From the NCBI RefSeq assembly GCF_028356935.1, contig NZ_CP102798.1, positions 1,550,001 through 1,614,000 of the forward strand: a stretch of 64,000 bases of DNA. Reading direction: 5' to 3'. The position numbers were made by a program, and so were the translations under genes. Under the pieces are notes generated by a model. The model saw only the letters and a list, made by a program, of their open reading frames with translations, was not told where the DNA came from and did not search any database. Below are positions 1-9,282 of the stretch, in pieces (the stretch's first letter is position 1; each line of letters starts with the position of its first letter). Source of the stretch: Lysinibacillus sp. OF-1. GTDB lineage: Bacteria > Bacillota > Bacilli > Bacillales_A > Planococcaceae.

Positions 1-138
1 GAAGACGAGGATGATGTAGATACATTCACTCGTATGGACAGAAATCCTAGCTATGGCATGGAGGCTGGGGAGGAAGCGGATTTCACTGAAGTAACAAAGA
101 CAGAAGTGAAAAAAGTGGAGAAAAAAGAGAACGACTAA
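1..138 (+). CDS. 3' end of an unidentified protein
   Basis: The window opens inside a reading frame that runs 45 codons to a TAA at 136-138. The visible tail is very hydrophilic and acidic at first (EDEDDVDTF) and then becomes lysine and glutamate rich. It looks like a disordered cytosolic tail, not a folded domain. A rho-independent terminator follows within 10 bases, so this is the last gene of its transcript. The family cannot be named from this fragment. Confidence 0.6.
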   Translation, partial: EDEDDVDTFTRMDRNPSYGMEAGEEADFTEVTKTEVKKVEKKEND

Positions 139-147
139 TCAATCTGC

Positions 148-184
148 AAAAACTGGTGACCCAATTTGGTTCGTCAGTTTTTTT
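148..184 (+). terminator. Rho-independent terminator
   Basis: An AAACTG arm pairs with CAGTTT, with further G-U and TGA/TCA pairs inside, followed by a run of seven T. It closes the partial gene at the window edge. Confidence 0.75.
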
Positions 185-192
185 AATAGAGC

Positions 193-235
193 AAAAACAT
201 TCGCATGGCTCCTTTAAGAAGCAACACGAATGTTT
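193..235 (-). terminator. Terminator of the mmsA transcript
   Basis: Read on the minus strand, AAACATTCG pairs with CGAATGTTT across an inner GCT/AGC stem and is followed by five T. It lies just past the mmsA stop and should end the aminotransferase-mmsA transcript. Confidence 0.65.
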
Positions 236-245
236 ATTTTAGTGA

Positions 246-1766
246 TTAGTCTTGATTACTCGGAAAAGCAAAGGATGAGGTTACATCATTTCCTTGTTCC
301 ACCCATCTTTCTGATATGGTTTTCGTTTTTGTGAAGAAACGTACTTGGTCAGGGCCAAACATATGCCCTTCACCGAATCTTGAACGTTTCCAGCCACCGA
401 AATTGTGATAGCCTACTGGAATAGGAATGGGCACGTTGACACCTACCATTCCAACTTCAATTTCAGTGGTAAATTTCCGAGCAGCCGCACCATTGTTTGT
501 AAAGATTGTCACACCATTCCCTAATTCATGGGCATTAATAAGAGCAATTGCCTCATCCAATGTAGCTACTCGAACAATATTCCGTGCAGGTCCAAATACT
601 TCTTGCTCATAAATTTCCATCCCAGGCTTTACGTGATCGAGTAGGGTAGGACCCAAGTAGAAACCATTCGATTGCTTGGCGATATTAGGATTTCTTCCAT
701 CACAGACAATTGTAGCACCTTCTTCCACGCTACGATCGATAAAACCAATAATGGCATCCTTGGACTGCTGTGTAATAACTGGTCCAAAATCGACTTCGGA
801 GTCTGTATACGGACCCACTTTTAATTTGGCAATTTTATCAGCAAGAATACTGACTAATTTATTGGCTGTATCCTCACCTACAGGAATAATAGTTGAAATC
901 GCCATACAACGCTGAGAGGCAGCTCCAAAGGCAGCACCTAGAAAGGCATTGGCAACGTGCTCTAAGTCAGCATCTGGCATAACCACCATATTATTTTTAC
1001 CACCACCTAACGCTGTCACACGTTTCCCATGTTTAGAGGCTGTGGCATAAATAGCTTCTGCGACGGGTGTAGAGCCGACAAAGGAAATTGCTTCAATGGC
1101 TGGGTTGCATAACAGCTCATTGACAGCCTCTTTATCGCCATTAATGACAGTCCAGACACCATCTGGTAAACCAGCTTCTTTCCATAGCTCTGATAAAAAT
1201 AGAGCGGAGCAAGGAACACGCTCTGATGGCTTTAAAATCACACAATTTCCTACGGCTATCGCCATGCTTGTAATGGCTAGTGGAACCATGGCAGGGAAAT
1301 TAAATGGCGAGATAGCCGCCACTACGCCTAATGGTACTTTCATCGAATAGGCATTGATATGACCACCTACATTAACGGAATATTCACCTTTTAGTAGATG
1401 TGGGGCATTAATAGCTAAATCTACTGACTCTAAACCTCGTGTAATTTCGCCTTTTGCATCCTCCATTGTTTTGCCACTTTCAGTACAGATCATATCGATT
1501 AACTCATCCATATTTTCTGTTAATAGTTGGCGAAACTTTAGGACGATTTCTGCTCGTTTCCCAATAGATAAAGCACGCCAAGCTGGGAAGGCAGCTTTGG
1601 CAGCAGTAATCGCTTCCTGCACCTCCGCTGTTGTTGCTAAAGGAACACGAGCGATGACAGTGCCAGTACTTGGGTTGTAAACATCTGATAACTGGCCACT
1701 TTTCCCTAAAATCGTTTGTCCATTGATAAAATGACCTAGCTCTTTTATGTCAGTATTCGTTACCAT
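246..1766 (-). CDS. mmsA: (Methyl)malonate-semialdehyde dehydrogenase, CoA-acylating
   Basis: This 506-residue protein belongs to the aldehyde dehydrogenase superfamily, MmsA/IolA branch. The family oxidises methylmalonate or malonate semialdehyde with NAD+ and CoA to propionyl- or acetyl-CoA and CO2. Visible landmarks are the substrate-loop FNFPAMVPL, the NAD-site stretch FVGSTPVAE, and the catalytic cysteine near residue 287 in SQRCMAIS. The ATG start has a near-ideal GTAGGAGG site. It lies 13 bp after the aminotransferase gene, so the two are probably co-transcribed. Here it should act last, on the semialdehyde made from beta-alanine (uracil) or beta-aminoisobutyrate (thymine). An inositol or valine role is possible in general, but the neighbours argue for pyrimidine breakdown. 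Confidence 0.9.
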   Translation of the reverse strand: MVTNTDIKELGHFINGQTILGKSGQLSDVYNPSTGTVIARVPLATTAEVQEAITAAKAAFPAWRALSIGKRAEIVLKFRQLLTENMDELIDMICTESGKTMEDAKGEITRGLESVDLAINAPHLLKGEYSVNVGGHINAYSMKVPLGVVAAISPFNFPAMVPLAITSMAIAVGNCVILKPSERVPCSALFLSELWKEAGLPDGVWTVINGDKEAVNELLCNPAIEAISFVGSTPVAEAIYATASKHGKRVTALGGGKNNMVVMPDADLEHVANAFLGAAFGAASQRCMAISTIIPVGEDTANKLVSILADKIAKLKVGPYTDSEVDFGPVITQQSKDAIIGFIDRSVEEGATIVCDGRNPNIAKQSNGFYLGPTLLDHVKPGMEIYEQEVFGPARNIVRVATLDEAIALINAHELGNGVTIFTNNGAAARKFTTEIEVGMVGVNVPIPIPVGYHNFGGWKRSRFGEGHMFGPDQVRFFTKTKTISERWVEQGNDVTSSFAFPSNQD

Positions 1767-1779
1767 CTAGCCATTCCTC

Positions 1780-3141
1780 CTACAGTTTAATAGATTGTAA
1801 TGCCTGCACAAATTTTTCAATAATAAAATCTTTCTCATCTGAGGAGATAATCAGTGGCGGAGATAATGTCAATACATTATTGAAACCTGCAACGGTTACA
1901 CCATTTTTCCCAATGATTAATCCGAGTTCCTTACATTGCGCAATCACTTTGTTTACAAGCGTAACATCGAGTGGTGTTTTGCTGTCTTTATCTTGAACAA
2001 GCTCAACGCCAATCAATAAGCCTTTCCCACGAATATCCCCAACATATGGATGTTCCTTTAATTGCTCCTGTAAGGTAGCCAGAAGTGTTGCTCCTAGCGA
2101 AGCGGACTGGGCAAATAAATCTTCCCGCTCCATTATTTCAATATTTTTTAGTGCTACGGCACATGCCGCTGGTGATCCACCGAATGTGTTGACATGGCGG
2201 AAAAAGTCATATTCCTCACTCCCTGCAAAAGCCTCATAAATTTCACGGCGAACAGCTGTAGCTGACAGAGGCATATAAGCACTTGTTAAGCCTTTCGCCA
2301 TTGTCACAATATCAGGCTGGATGCCGTAATTTTGAAATCCAAAAGCTTTGCCAGTACGTCCAAAACCACAAATTACTTCATCGACAATAAGCAATGCACC
2401 ATGCTTTTCACAAATAGTTTTGACCCCTTGTAAGTAATGGTCATGGGGCATAAGCACGCCACCACCAGTGATGATCGGCTCCATAATGATAGCTGCAATG
2501 GAATCGGACATTTCCCATGTCATAAGATGATCAATCGCTTGAACGGATGGTAATGCACAAGGGTCCTTACTTTTAATATGGTCTTCATTTGCACGATACG
2601 TGTCAGGCGGTGTGACATGAAGAAAACCAGGTGCCAGTGGCTCATATTTATATTTTCGCTGAGCTTGTCCAGTAGCTGCCAAAGCACCCATTGAGCTCCC
2701 ATGATAGGCACGATAACGAGAGATAATTTTCGTTCGATTGGCATGACCTTTTTGTTGATGATATTGTCTAGCGATTTTGAAGGCAGCCTCATTTGCTTCA
2801 GAGCCACTATTGGAGAAAAAGACGACATAATCATCTTCTAAAAGCTCACTAATTTTTTCGCTTAATTTAATGGCAGGGATATGCCCTACAGATAATGGTG
2901 TATACGTATTTTCAAGCAATTGCTCATAGGCAACTTTGGCAATGTCCTCTCGTCCATAGCCAACATTCACACACCATAAACCAGCCATAGCATCTAAATA
3001 GCGTTTTCCTTCAATGTCGGTAATCCATGCTCCTTTAGACGATTGGACAATCATCGTTGCATTCGGATTGTATGGCTTCATAGAGTGCCAAACAAATTGT
3101 TCATCTTTCACTTGCCAATTTGGGCTTGTTACATTAGTCAC
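1780..3141 (-). CDS. Class III omega-amino acid (beta-alanine) aminotransferase
   Basis: A PLP-dependent class III aminotransferase of 453 residues. The PLP pocket is marked by SNSGSEANEAA, the aspartate in VDEVICGFGRTG, and the Schiff-base lysine in TMAKGLTSA. Family members move the terminal amino group of beta-alanine, beta-aminoisobutyrate or GABA to pyruvate or 2-oxoglutarate. With mmsA directly downstream and beta-ureidopropionase in the divergent operon, beta-alanine:pyruvate transamination is the most likely reaction. The start is GTG, preceded by GAGGGAG. A TGTGCA half-site similar to the palindrome near the regulator gene lies upstream (around 3213), which may link the two operons; this last point is weak. 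Confidence 0.85.
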   Translation of the reverse strand: MTNVTSPNWQVKDEQFVWHSMKPYNPNATMIVQSSKGAWITDIEGKRYLDAMAGLWCVNVGYGREDIAKVAYEQLLENTYTPLSVGHIPAIKLSEKISELLEDDYVVFFSNSGSEANEAAFKIARQYHQQKGHANRTKIISRYRAYHGSSMGALAATGQAQRKYKYEPLAPGFLHVTPPDTYRANEDHIKSKDPCALPSVQAIDHLMTWEMSDSIAAIIMEPIITGGGVLMPHDHYLQGVKTICEKHGALLIVDEVICGFGRTGKAFGFQNYGIQPDIVTMAKGLTSAYMPLSATAVRREIYEAFAGSEEYDFFRHVNTFGGSPAACAVALKNIEIMEREDLFAQSASLGATLLATLQEQLKEHPYVGDIRGKGLLIGVELVQDKDSKTPLDVTLVNKVIAQCKELGLIIGKNGVTVAGFNNVLTLSPPLIISSDEKDFIIEKFVQALQSIKL

Positions 3142-3357
3142 GAAGCTTCACTCCCTCTGTATAGGTGGTTGAATAGCATGCATATGTTTGTATCAGATGT
3201 GGACAACGAAAATGCACAGTTGACCCCATTTGTACTTTATATGTATGCCTTAAGTGTTTTAGAAGGGGTATTTATCTTGATTGAACTGAAGATTTCCTCC
3301 TACACTGAGGGAGATGAGTGTTTGCAGTGGGTGTTCAATCAATCGCTGAAAGAAAAG

Positions 3358-3450
3358 AACACCGTCAAAAAACACCACGTTCTGTGGCAATGACGGTGTG
3401 ACCAATATCATGTTGCCTCACAATCTCAGGAGGATGTCGCAAATTTTGTA
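3358..3450. repeat. Dispersed intergenic repeat, copy A
   Basis: The spacer between the aminotransferase and the regulator contains a structured block. An outer ACACCGTCA/TGACGGTGT stem encloses a small CCAC/GTGG hairpin, followed by an ATCATGTTGCCTCA segment and GGAGGATGTCGCAAA. The same order of motifs recurs near 27188 and 31422. It resembles a decayed miniature element or REP-like sequence. The rest of the 370-base spacer shows no gene. Confidence 0.55.
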
Positions 3451-3512
3451 GCCGAGTTTTTTTGAAAAAATAGCAGAAGTAAAAAGATTTAAAAATCAGA
3501 TAATTAAGTAAT

Positions 3513-4682
3513 CTACTGATGTGTTAAAACATCCTCAATTAAAAAAGCAATATACAGGTTAGTTTTCGTAAAGGGATTACTTAAGTCCATGTCCAATAGC
3601 ATTTCGATTTTCTTTATTTTATAAAGAACCGTATTACGATGAATAAATTGACGTTCACTAATCCTACTTGTACTGCCATTTTCCTCAACAAATATGCGTA
3701 AAAAAGGAACGTAATCTGTGTTGTGCAATTCATCATAGCGATAAAGCTGTCCTAAAATATCCTGACTGAAAGACTTCATCAAGGGCTGATTTTGCACAGC
3801 CATAAGTATTTTATAGGCACCAATTTCTTGATATTTGTATAAGTAACGGTTGTTATGAAGCTGTGCTAAATGAATGACAGTTAATGACTCATCATAGCTT
3901 TTACGAGCATTTTCTAGCTCTTTATAATAGTTCCCTTTTCCGATAATAATATCTAAGAAACCGTTTTTTAAGGTGATTTTTTCATAGATTTCTTCCACGA
4001 CTTTTGAGAAGGGTACATTCGGTGTTATGATTTGAGCTTTATCAATTAGAAAAATGAGGTGATTTTTATGCTTTAATTTTAAGAAGCGTTGATAGCGATT
4101 TTGAAAAGCGAATTGCATCATCACCTCATAACGGTCAATAGAGGCTTGGGTGCCAATGGTTGTGCAAGTAATGATCGCTAATTCTCTCCCGTGGGGAAAT
4201 CCTAGCTGTGCTAGTTGATCTTTCATCGTGTTAGCGTTTTGTTTGTAGTGAAATAGTAGATTGAAAAGTACCTTTTCTTCGATGGAGAGCTCTTGATGAT
4301 GGTTGGCAATAAATTGAAAAGTAGTTTTTAATAGATCGGCAATACGATAATTCCATGGCATTTGAAAAATAGGGAAATCATGTTGATTAGCGAAAGAGAT
4401 GACGGCTTCAGGAATATCAGGAATGAAAGGCCCTGTATTAATGATAAAGCCAGCTACTTTTTTGGTGTAGGCTTGTTTGACAAGCTGTTCTAAGGAAGCT
4501 GCTTGTGCATCTAAATGAATGCCTGTTGTGACGACTAATTCATTAGGTCTACAAAACATGATTAAATCACTGCTCTCCACAACGTTAATACCAGTAACTC
4601 TGCGATACGTACCACTATGTCCAGCGACTAATGTGAGCATTGGGAATTGAACACCCTCTACAATTTTACGAATCGTCCCCAT
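3513..4682 (-). CDS. PucR-family transcriptional regulator
   Basis: A 389-residue regulator with an N-terminal PucR domain (about residues 5-125, including VTGINVVESSDL and PNELVVTTG) and a C-terminal PucR helix-turn-helix (last ~60 residues, SERQFIHRNTVLYKIKKIE). It is shorter than Bacillus subtilis PucR. PucR proteins respond to purine or pyrimidine breakdown intermediates and activate catabolic operons. The gene is divergent from the beta-ureidopropionase operon and shares a 140-bp control region containing a perfect palindrome. The ATG start has a GGGGGG ribosome site. Its likely job is induction of this locus; whether it activates or represses cannot be read from the sequence. Confidence 0.88.
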   Translation of the reverse strand: MGTIRKIVEGVQFPMLTLVAGHSGTYRRVTGINVVESSDLIMFCRPNELVVTTGIHLDAQAASLEQLVKQAYTKKVAGFIINTGPFIPDIPEAVISFANQHDFPIFQMPWNYRIADLLKTTFQFIANHHQELSIEEKVLFNLLFHYKQNANTMKDQLAQLGFPHGRELAIITCTTIGTQASIDRYEVMMQFAFQNRYQRFLKLKHKNHLIFLIDKAQIITPNVPFSKVVEEIYEKITLKNGFLDIIIGKGNYYKELENARKSYDESLTVIHLAQLHNNRYLYKYQEIGAYKILMAVQNQPLMKSFSQDILGQLYRYDELHNTDYVPFLRIFVEENGSTSRISERQFIHRNTVLYKIKKIEMLLDMDLSNPFTKTNLYIAFLIEDVLTHQ

Positions 4683-4722
4683 ATTTACCCCCCTTAATTA
4701 TGAACATAACTTACCATATATG

Positions 4723-4738
4723 ATGTGCAGTTGCACAT
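4723..4738. promoter_or_regulatory. Palindrome, candidate PucR-type operator
   Basis: ATGTGCA-GT-TGCACAT is a perfect 7-bp inverted repeat lying between the regulator gene and the divergent catabolic operon. A TTGCAC hexamer that could serve as a -35 box overlaps its right arm (4731-4736), 17 bp before a weak TATCCA. That arrangement suits activator-dependent control. The link to the neighbouring PucR protein is inferred from position. Confidence 0.5.
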
Positions 4739-4822
4739 ATTTTTTTAGTTTACTATCCATATCTCACAAGTTTTATTTATTTTAGAATGTTTAATAACTA
4801 CTGTGAAAGAGAGGACTTGCAT

Positions 4823-6067
4823 ATGTATAAATGTAATAGTAGACGATTGCAAGAGTTAATTGAACAATTTAGTCAATTTGGAGCCACTGACAATGGTGGT
4901 GTCACACGTTTGTCTCTTTCGGATGAGGACGTTTTAGCAAGAAACTATTTTTGTAAGTGTTGTGAGGCGTTAGGTATGAACATTCAGGTAGATGATATGG
5001 GGAATATTTATGCCACGCTTCCTGGGAAAAAGAATGTGCCGCCCATCGTTATGGGTTCCCATCTAGATTCTGTTGAAAAAGGTGGGAGATTTGATGGCGT
5101 GTTAGGCGTACTAACAGCTATCGAGGCCATTCGAACAATAAAGGAAAATGACATTGAAGTGGATATTCCACTCATGATTGTCAATTTCACGAACGAAGAG
5201 GGGGCACGTTTTGATCCAGCCATGATGAGTTCAGGGGTCATCACCTCGAAGTTTGATAAAGAAAAAATGCTGCAATCCACAGATAAAAATGGCATTCGCT
5301 TTCAAGAAGCATTACAAGCAAGTGGCTATGAAGGAGAGCAGATCAATCGTCTAAAAGAAGCACTGGCTTATATTGAATTGCATATTGAGCAAGGGCCAGT
5401 ATTAGAGACAAAACAACGTGAGATTGGTGTTGTTGAAGGTGTACTAGGCATGGTCTGCTACGAAATCACCATTACGGGGCAATCGAATCACGCAGGGACA
5501 ACGCCAATGTCAATGCGCAAAGATCCGATGATTGTTGCATCGACGATCATGACAGAGCTCCATGAGCAATTAGGCAAGGTGGATAAACAGCTTGTGTTTA
5601 CCTTTGGTCGTATGCATGTTTCTCCAAATATTCATACAGTCATCCCGAATAAGGTGACATTTACCATTGATTCCCGTCACCAAAAGCCAGAGGTCATGCA
5701 ATTGGTTGAGGATATTCTCCATGCACTTCCAGAGACAGCAGGCGGATGCCATATTCAGCCTGTCAAGCTATGGGGAAGAGATACCGTGCATTTCGATAGC
5801 GCCATTTGCAATGAAGTAGAAAGAGCATGTCAAAGCTTTGGTTACTCAGCTCATCGTATGTTTAGCGGCGCTGGTCATGATGCACAGTATATGGCAAGTA
5901 TGGTTCCTTCCGCGATGATTTTTGTCCCAAGTATCGAAGGCAAGAGTCATTGTGAAGAAGAGGAAACAACCTTTGAGGATTGTGCAAAGGGAGCAGATAT
6001 TCTACTAGAAACGGTGTTAACGCTACAAACAAAGTTTAGTCTGGGCGAGACATATACACTGCATTAA
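4823..6067 (+). CDS. Beta-ureidopropionase / N-carbamoyl amino acid amidohydrolase (M20)
   Basis: A zinc-dependent M20-family amidase of 414 residues that hydrolyses N-carbamoyl-beta-alanine to beta-alanine, CO2 and ammonia. Metal ligands are visible in GSHLDSVEKGGRFDG (His, Asp), in NFTNEEGARF (Glu) and in HIEQGPVLE. The dimerisation-domain motif GQSNHAGTTPMSMRKDP and the late SGAGHDAQYMA are typical of the hydantoinase/carbamoylase branch. ATG 4823 is preferred because AGAGGA lies 7 bp upstream; an in-frame ATG at 4787 has no ribosome site. It begins the rightward operon. The L-carbamoylase and allantoate hydrolase branches look similar, but the PreT/PreA context supports the pyrimidine assignment. 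Confidence 0.85.
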   Translation: MYKCNSRRLQELIEQFSQFGATDNGGVTRLSLSDEDVLARNYFCKCCEALGMNIQVDDMGNIYATLPGKKNVPPIVMGSHLDSVEKGGRFDGVLGVLTAIEAIRTIKENDIEVDIPLMIVNFTNEEGARFDPAMMSSGVITSKFDKEKMLQSTDKNGIRFQEALQASGYEGEQINRLKEALAYIELHIEQGPVLETKQREIGVVEGVLGMVCYEITITGQSNHAGTTPMSMRKDPMIVASTIMTELHEQLGKVDKQLVFTFGRMHVSPNIHTVIPNKVTFTIDSRHQKPEVMQLVEDILHALPETAGGCHIQPVKLWGRDTVHFDSAICNEVERACQSFGYSAHRMFSGAGHDAQYMASMVPSAMIFVPSIEGKSHCEEEETTFEDCAKGADILLETVLTLQTKFSLGETYTLH

Positions 6068-6111
6068 ACATCAAGGATTCTCTAATTTTGTGATGAAGGG
6101 TGAGGGGCACA

Positions 6112-7515
6112 ATGAAAAAAATCATTAAAGGTGGACGAGTTGCAACTGCTGCTGACGTATTTGAGGCAGATATTTTAATTGATAACGGTAAAATTGTTCA
6201 GATTGGACAAAATTTAACGGATGCTAATGCTGAAATAATTGATGCAACAGGTAAGTACGTATTACCTGGTGGCATTGATCCCCATACGCATTTAGATATG
6301 CCATTCAATAATACGGTGACAGATGATGATTGGAAATCAGGTACAATTGCAGCGGCCTATGGTGGGACAACTACTATTTTAGATTTCTGTTTAACAGCTG
6401 GGGAAGAAAAATTGTCTACAGCGGTGGAGAAATGGCATGACAAGGCTAAAGGAAAGTCAGCTATTGATTATGGTTTCCACCTAATGATTGGCGACTTAAC
6501 ACCTGAAACGGAAGCTGAATTACCTAAGCTACTGGAGCAAGAGGGCATTACCTCTGTAAAAGTCTTTATGGCGTATGCAAAAGAATTCCAAGCAACAGAT
6601 CGTACTTTATTTAAAGCCTTTAAAATCGCTAAAGATCTTGGTGCTGTGGTGATGGTACATTGTGAGAATGGCTCTGTTATTGATGAGCTGGTAGAAGAAG
6701 CTCGACGTGCTGGTCATAAGGAACCCATTTATCATGCACTGACTCGTCCAGCCGAATTAGAGGGAGAGGCAACAAAGCGTGCCATCGAATTAGCCCATAT
6801 TGCTGGAGCAAAGCTCTATGTGGTGCATGTGACATGTAAAGAAGCAGTGGATGAAATTATTGCTGCTCGTGAAAAAGGCTATGACGTCTATGGTGAAACT
6901 TGTCCGCCATATTTAACACTCGATCAATCAGCCTTAGCACAGCCAGGCTTTGAGGGAGCCAAATATGTATGGTCGCCACCACTTCGTCCGAAGTATCATC
7001 AAGAGCATTTATGGCATGCATTAAAGGCGAAACAGCTTCAGACCATTGGCTCAGATCAATGCTCCTTTAGCTTTAAGGGCAAAAAGCAGCTAGGCTTAAA
7101 TGATTTCTCGAAAATTCCAAATGGCGGGCCATTCATTGAAGATCGATTCAGTATTTTATATTCGGAGGGTGTAGCAAAGGGGAGAATTTCAATCCATGAA
7201 TTTGTGGATATGATTTCTACTAGTGCGGCAAAAATATTTGGCTTATTCCCGCAAAAAGGAACGATTGCGATTGGTTCTGATGCGGATATCGTTATTTTTG
7301 ACCCAGAGGCAAAACGCCAAATTTCGGCTAAAACGCATCATATGAATGTTGACTATAACCCATATGAAGGCTGGGAAGTGACAGGGGAGCCTGTTAGTGT
7401 CCTAGTCCGAGGGAAATATGTCATTAAAAATAAAGAATTTGTAGGCATACTTGGCAGTGGACAATACATTAAACGTCCATTAAGAACAGTAGTTGCGGAA
7501 GCGTTAAATATTTAG
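6112..7515 (+). CDS. hydA: Dihydropyrimidinase (hydantoinase)
   Basis: An amidohydrolase of 467 residues that opens dihydrouracil or dihydrothymine to the N-carbamoyl beta-amino acid. The binuclear metal site is complete: DPHTHLDM (HxH), the carboxylated lysine at residue 150 in SVKVFMAYAK, MVHCENG, VVHVTCK and the aspartate in TIGSDQCSF. Length matches the family. ATG 6112 follows AAGGGTGAGGGG at good spacing; an in-frame GTG at 6100 sits inside that ribosome site and is less likely. It lies 44 bp after the amidase gene, and its product is that enzyme's substrate. Confidence 0.92.
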   Translation: MKKIIKGGRVATAADVFEADILIDNGKIVQIGQNLTDANAEIIDATGKYVLPGGIDPHTHLDMPFNNTVTDDDWKSGTIAAAYGGTTTILDFCLTAGEEKLSTAVEKWHDKAKGKSAIDYGFHLMIGDLTPETEAELPKLLEQEGITSVKVFMAYAKEFQATDRTLFKAFKIAKDLGAVVMVHCENGSVIDELVEEARRAGHKEPIYHALTRPAELEGEATKRAIELAHIAGAKLYVVHVTCKEAVDEIIAAREKGYDVYGETCPPYLTLDQSALAQPGFEGAKYVWSPPLRPKYHQEHLWHALKAKQLQTIGSDQCSFSFKGKKQLGLNDFSKIPNGGPFIEDRFSILYSEGVAKGRISIHEFVDMISTSAAKIFGLFPQKGTIAIGSDADIVIFDPEAKRQISAKTHHMNVDYNPYEGWEVTGEPVSVLVRGKYVIKNKEFVGILGSGQYIKRPLRTVVAEALNI

Positions 7516-7531
7516 CTTCCTTCAGTAGACG

Positions 7532-7566
7532 ACCGATTGTTTTGACTGGAGAACAAAACAATCGGT
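7532..7566 (+). other. Intercistronic hairpin between hydA and preT
   Basis: ACCGATTGTTTTG pairs perfectly with CAAAACAATCGGT (13 bp, 9-base loop). Only a short TTTAG follows, so it is a poor terminator. It may set relative expression within the operon by partial termination or by protecting mRNA ends. Confidence 0.6.
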
Positions 7567-7614
7567 TTAGTAATTGATTCACGGAAAAAATGCTCACATG
7601 AGGGGGATGTGGAA

Positions 7615-8982
7615 ATGGTTCCGATTCAAGAAAACGCGATGACCATACAGCTTAGACGTAATTTCATGGAATTAAAAGGAAAGATGACAAAGAATGAGGC
7701 TATTGAGGAAGCCAATCGTTGTCTATATTGCTATGACGCTCCATGTATTAAAGCCTGTCCAACAAGTATTCAAATCCCGAATTTCATAAAAAAAATTGCA
7801 TCTGGTAATATGAAGGGTTCTGCTACGACTATATTAGAAGCAAATCCTATTGGTGCAAGCTGTGCGAGGGTTTGTCCAACAGAAGAACTATGTGAAGGGG
7901 CGTGTGTCTTAAATTCTTCAACAAAGCCAATTAAAATTGGTGAGTTACAGCGTTATGCAACGGATTGGGCAATGGAAACAAATGCCCAGCTATTCCAACC
8001 AGGCCAGCATAATGGACAGAAAGTAGCCATTATTGGAGCAGGCCCTGCTGGTTTATCGGCAGCACGTGAACTCAGCCGCTTAGGCTATCATGTAACGATT
8101 TATGAGGCGGAGGCAAAGGCTGGAGGTTTAGGTAGCTATGGCATTGTAGCGTTCCGTTTACCAAATGAAGTTGTAGATTGGGAAGTGGACCAAATTGAAC
8201 AGCTCGGTGTGGACATTCAAACCAATACAGCTGTAGGTGTGGATATTACAGCAGCTGAAATTTTGGCGCAATATGACAGTGTGATATTAGCTGTCGGTAT
8301 GGGGGCTGTGCCGAATCTGGGCATTAAAGGTGAAGAACTAGAAGGTGTACATGATGCCATTGACTTTGTGCGAAAAACAAAAATGGGACCGCTTACAAAT
8401 GATATTGTAGGAAAACGAGTAGCTGTGATTGGAGCAGGAAATACAGCCATTGATGGTGCTACAAGTGCAGTGCGCTTAGGTGCTGACAATGTGCAAATTC
8501 TGTACAGAAGAACGCAAAAAGAAATGACAGCGTACAAATTTGAATATGAATTTGCTAAGCAGGATGGCGTGGAATTTAAATGGCTAACTGCACCGAAGAA
8601 AATTATTGGCAATGAAGCGGGCAAGGTGACAGGCATTGAATGTGTGAAAATGAAGCTTGGTGAGGCTGGTGCTGATGGGAGACAACGACCAGAAGAAGTT
8701 GAAGGCTCCAATTTTATCATCGAAGTGGATGCGGTGATTAAAGCCATTGGACAAACGCGTTTTGTATCGTTAATTGAAGCCTTTGGTTTAGCCCATACAA
8801 ATGGGGTTGTCGATATTGATGAAACGACAATGCAAACGTCTCATGACAAAGTATTTGCTTGTGGAGATGTTGTCTTTGGTAATGGACAGGGGGAAGCGAT
8901 GGTGGTGACCGCTGTACAACAAGGAAAAGATGCAGCATACAAGATTCATGAACGTTTAAGAAAACCAAGTGAGATTGCATAA
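7615..8982 (+). CDS. preT: NAD-dependent dihydropyrimidine dehydrogenase, PreT subunit
   Basis: This 455-residue flavoprotein is related to the glutamate synthase small subunit and to the N-terminal half of mammalian DPD. Cysteine clusters near the N-terminus (CLYCYDAPCIKACPTSI and ASCARVCPTEELCEGAC) bind Fe-S centres. Two Rossmann motifs follow: VAIIGAGPAGLSAAREL for FAD and VAVIGAGNTAIDGATSA for NAD. The conserved late motif FACGDVVFGNG is present. It should pass electrons between NAD(H) and PreA. ATG 7615 lies 8 bp after AGGGGG; the in-frame GTG at 7609 is too close to that site. Unusually, preT and preA are separated by about 350 bp of duplicated non-coding DNA. Confidence 0.92.
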   Translation: MVPIQENAMTIQLRRNFMELKGKMTKNEAIEEANRCLYCYDAPCIKACPTSIQIPNFIKKIASGNMKGSATTILEANPIGASCARVCPTEELCEGACVLNSSTKPIKIGELQRYATDWAMETNAQLFQPGQHNGQKVAIIGAGPAGLSAARELSRLGYHVTIYEAEAKAGGLGSYGIVAFRLPNEVVDWEVDQIEQLGVDIQTNTAVGVDITAAEILAQYDSVILAVGMGAVPNLGIKGEELEGVHDAIDFVRKTKMGPLTNDIVGKRVAVIGAGNTAIDGATSAVRLGADNVQILYRRTQKEMTAYKFEYEFAKQDGVEFKWLTAPKKIIGNEAGKVTGIECVKMKLGEAGADGRQRPEEVEGSNFIIEVDAVIKAIGQTRFVSLIEAFGLAHTNGVVDIDETTMQTSHDKVFACGDVVFGNGQGEAMVVTAVQQGKDAAYKIHERLRKPSEIA

Positions 8983-9282
8983 AGTGAACCTTCAATCCGT
9001 GGAGGTTTTTCATCCTCCACGGATTGTTAGTTTCACCAATCGGGTTTTTACAGGCTGTTGATCCTTCATTTGAATACTTTAGCATTACTTTACATTGGGA
9101 AGTAGTGGACTTACAGCCTGTTAATACGGGATAAAGTGAACCTTCAATCCGTGGAGGTTTTTCATCCTCCACGGATTGTTCGTTTCACCAATCGGGTTTT
9201 TACAGGCTGTTGATTCAGCATTTGAATATTTGGGCATACCTTTACATTCTGAAGTCGGGGTCTTACAGCTTATACCTGATGC
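8979..9282. repeat. Two 152-bp tandem units with strong hairpins between preT and preA
   Basis: Unit 1 begins at 8979 and unit 2 at 9131. Each starts ATAAAGTGAACCTTC, followed by a 12-bp perfect hairpin (AATCCGTGGAGG pairing with CCTCCACGGATT; 8994-9025 and 9146-9177). A GTGAA/TTCAC outer pairing can extend the stem. The shared sequence then runs through CACCAATCGGGTTTTTACAGG and a less conserved end. The start of unit 1 overlaps the preT stop. No strong T-run follows either hairpin. A frame upstream of preA stays open through unit 2 but has no ribosome site. Confidence 0.85.

Noticed and set aside
3043..3393. 116-codon plus-strand frame opposite the aminotransferase start
   Set aside because: Starts antisense to a real gene and runs through repeat copy A; no ribosome site or domain.
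8217..8747. 176-codon open frame antisense to preT
   Set aside because: It mirrors the codon pattern of a confidently identified gene, has no ribosome site and no recognisable domain.
8738..9172. 144-codon minus-strand frame across the end of preT and the tandem repeat
   Set aside because: Its sequence is repetitive only because it crosses the 152-bp duplication; no start signal, low complexity.
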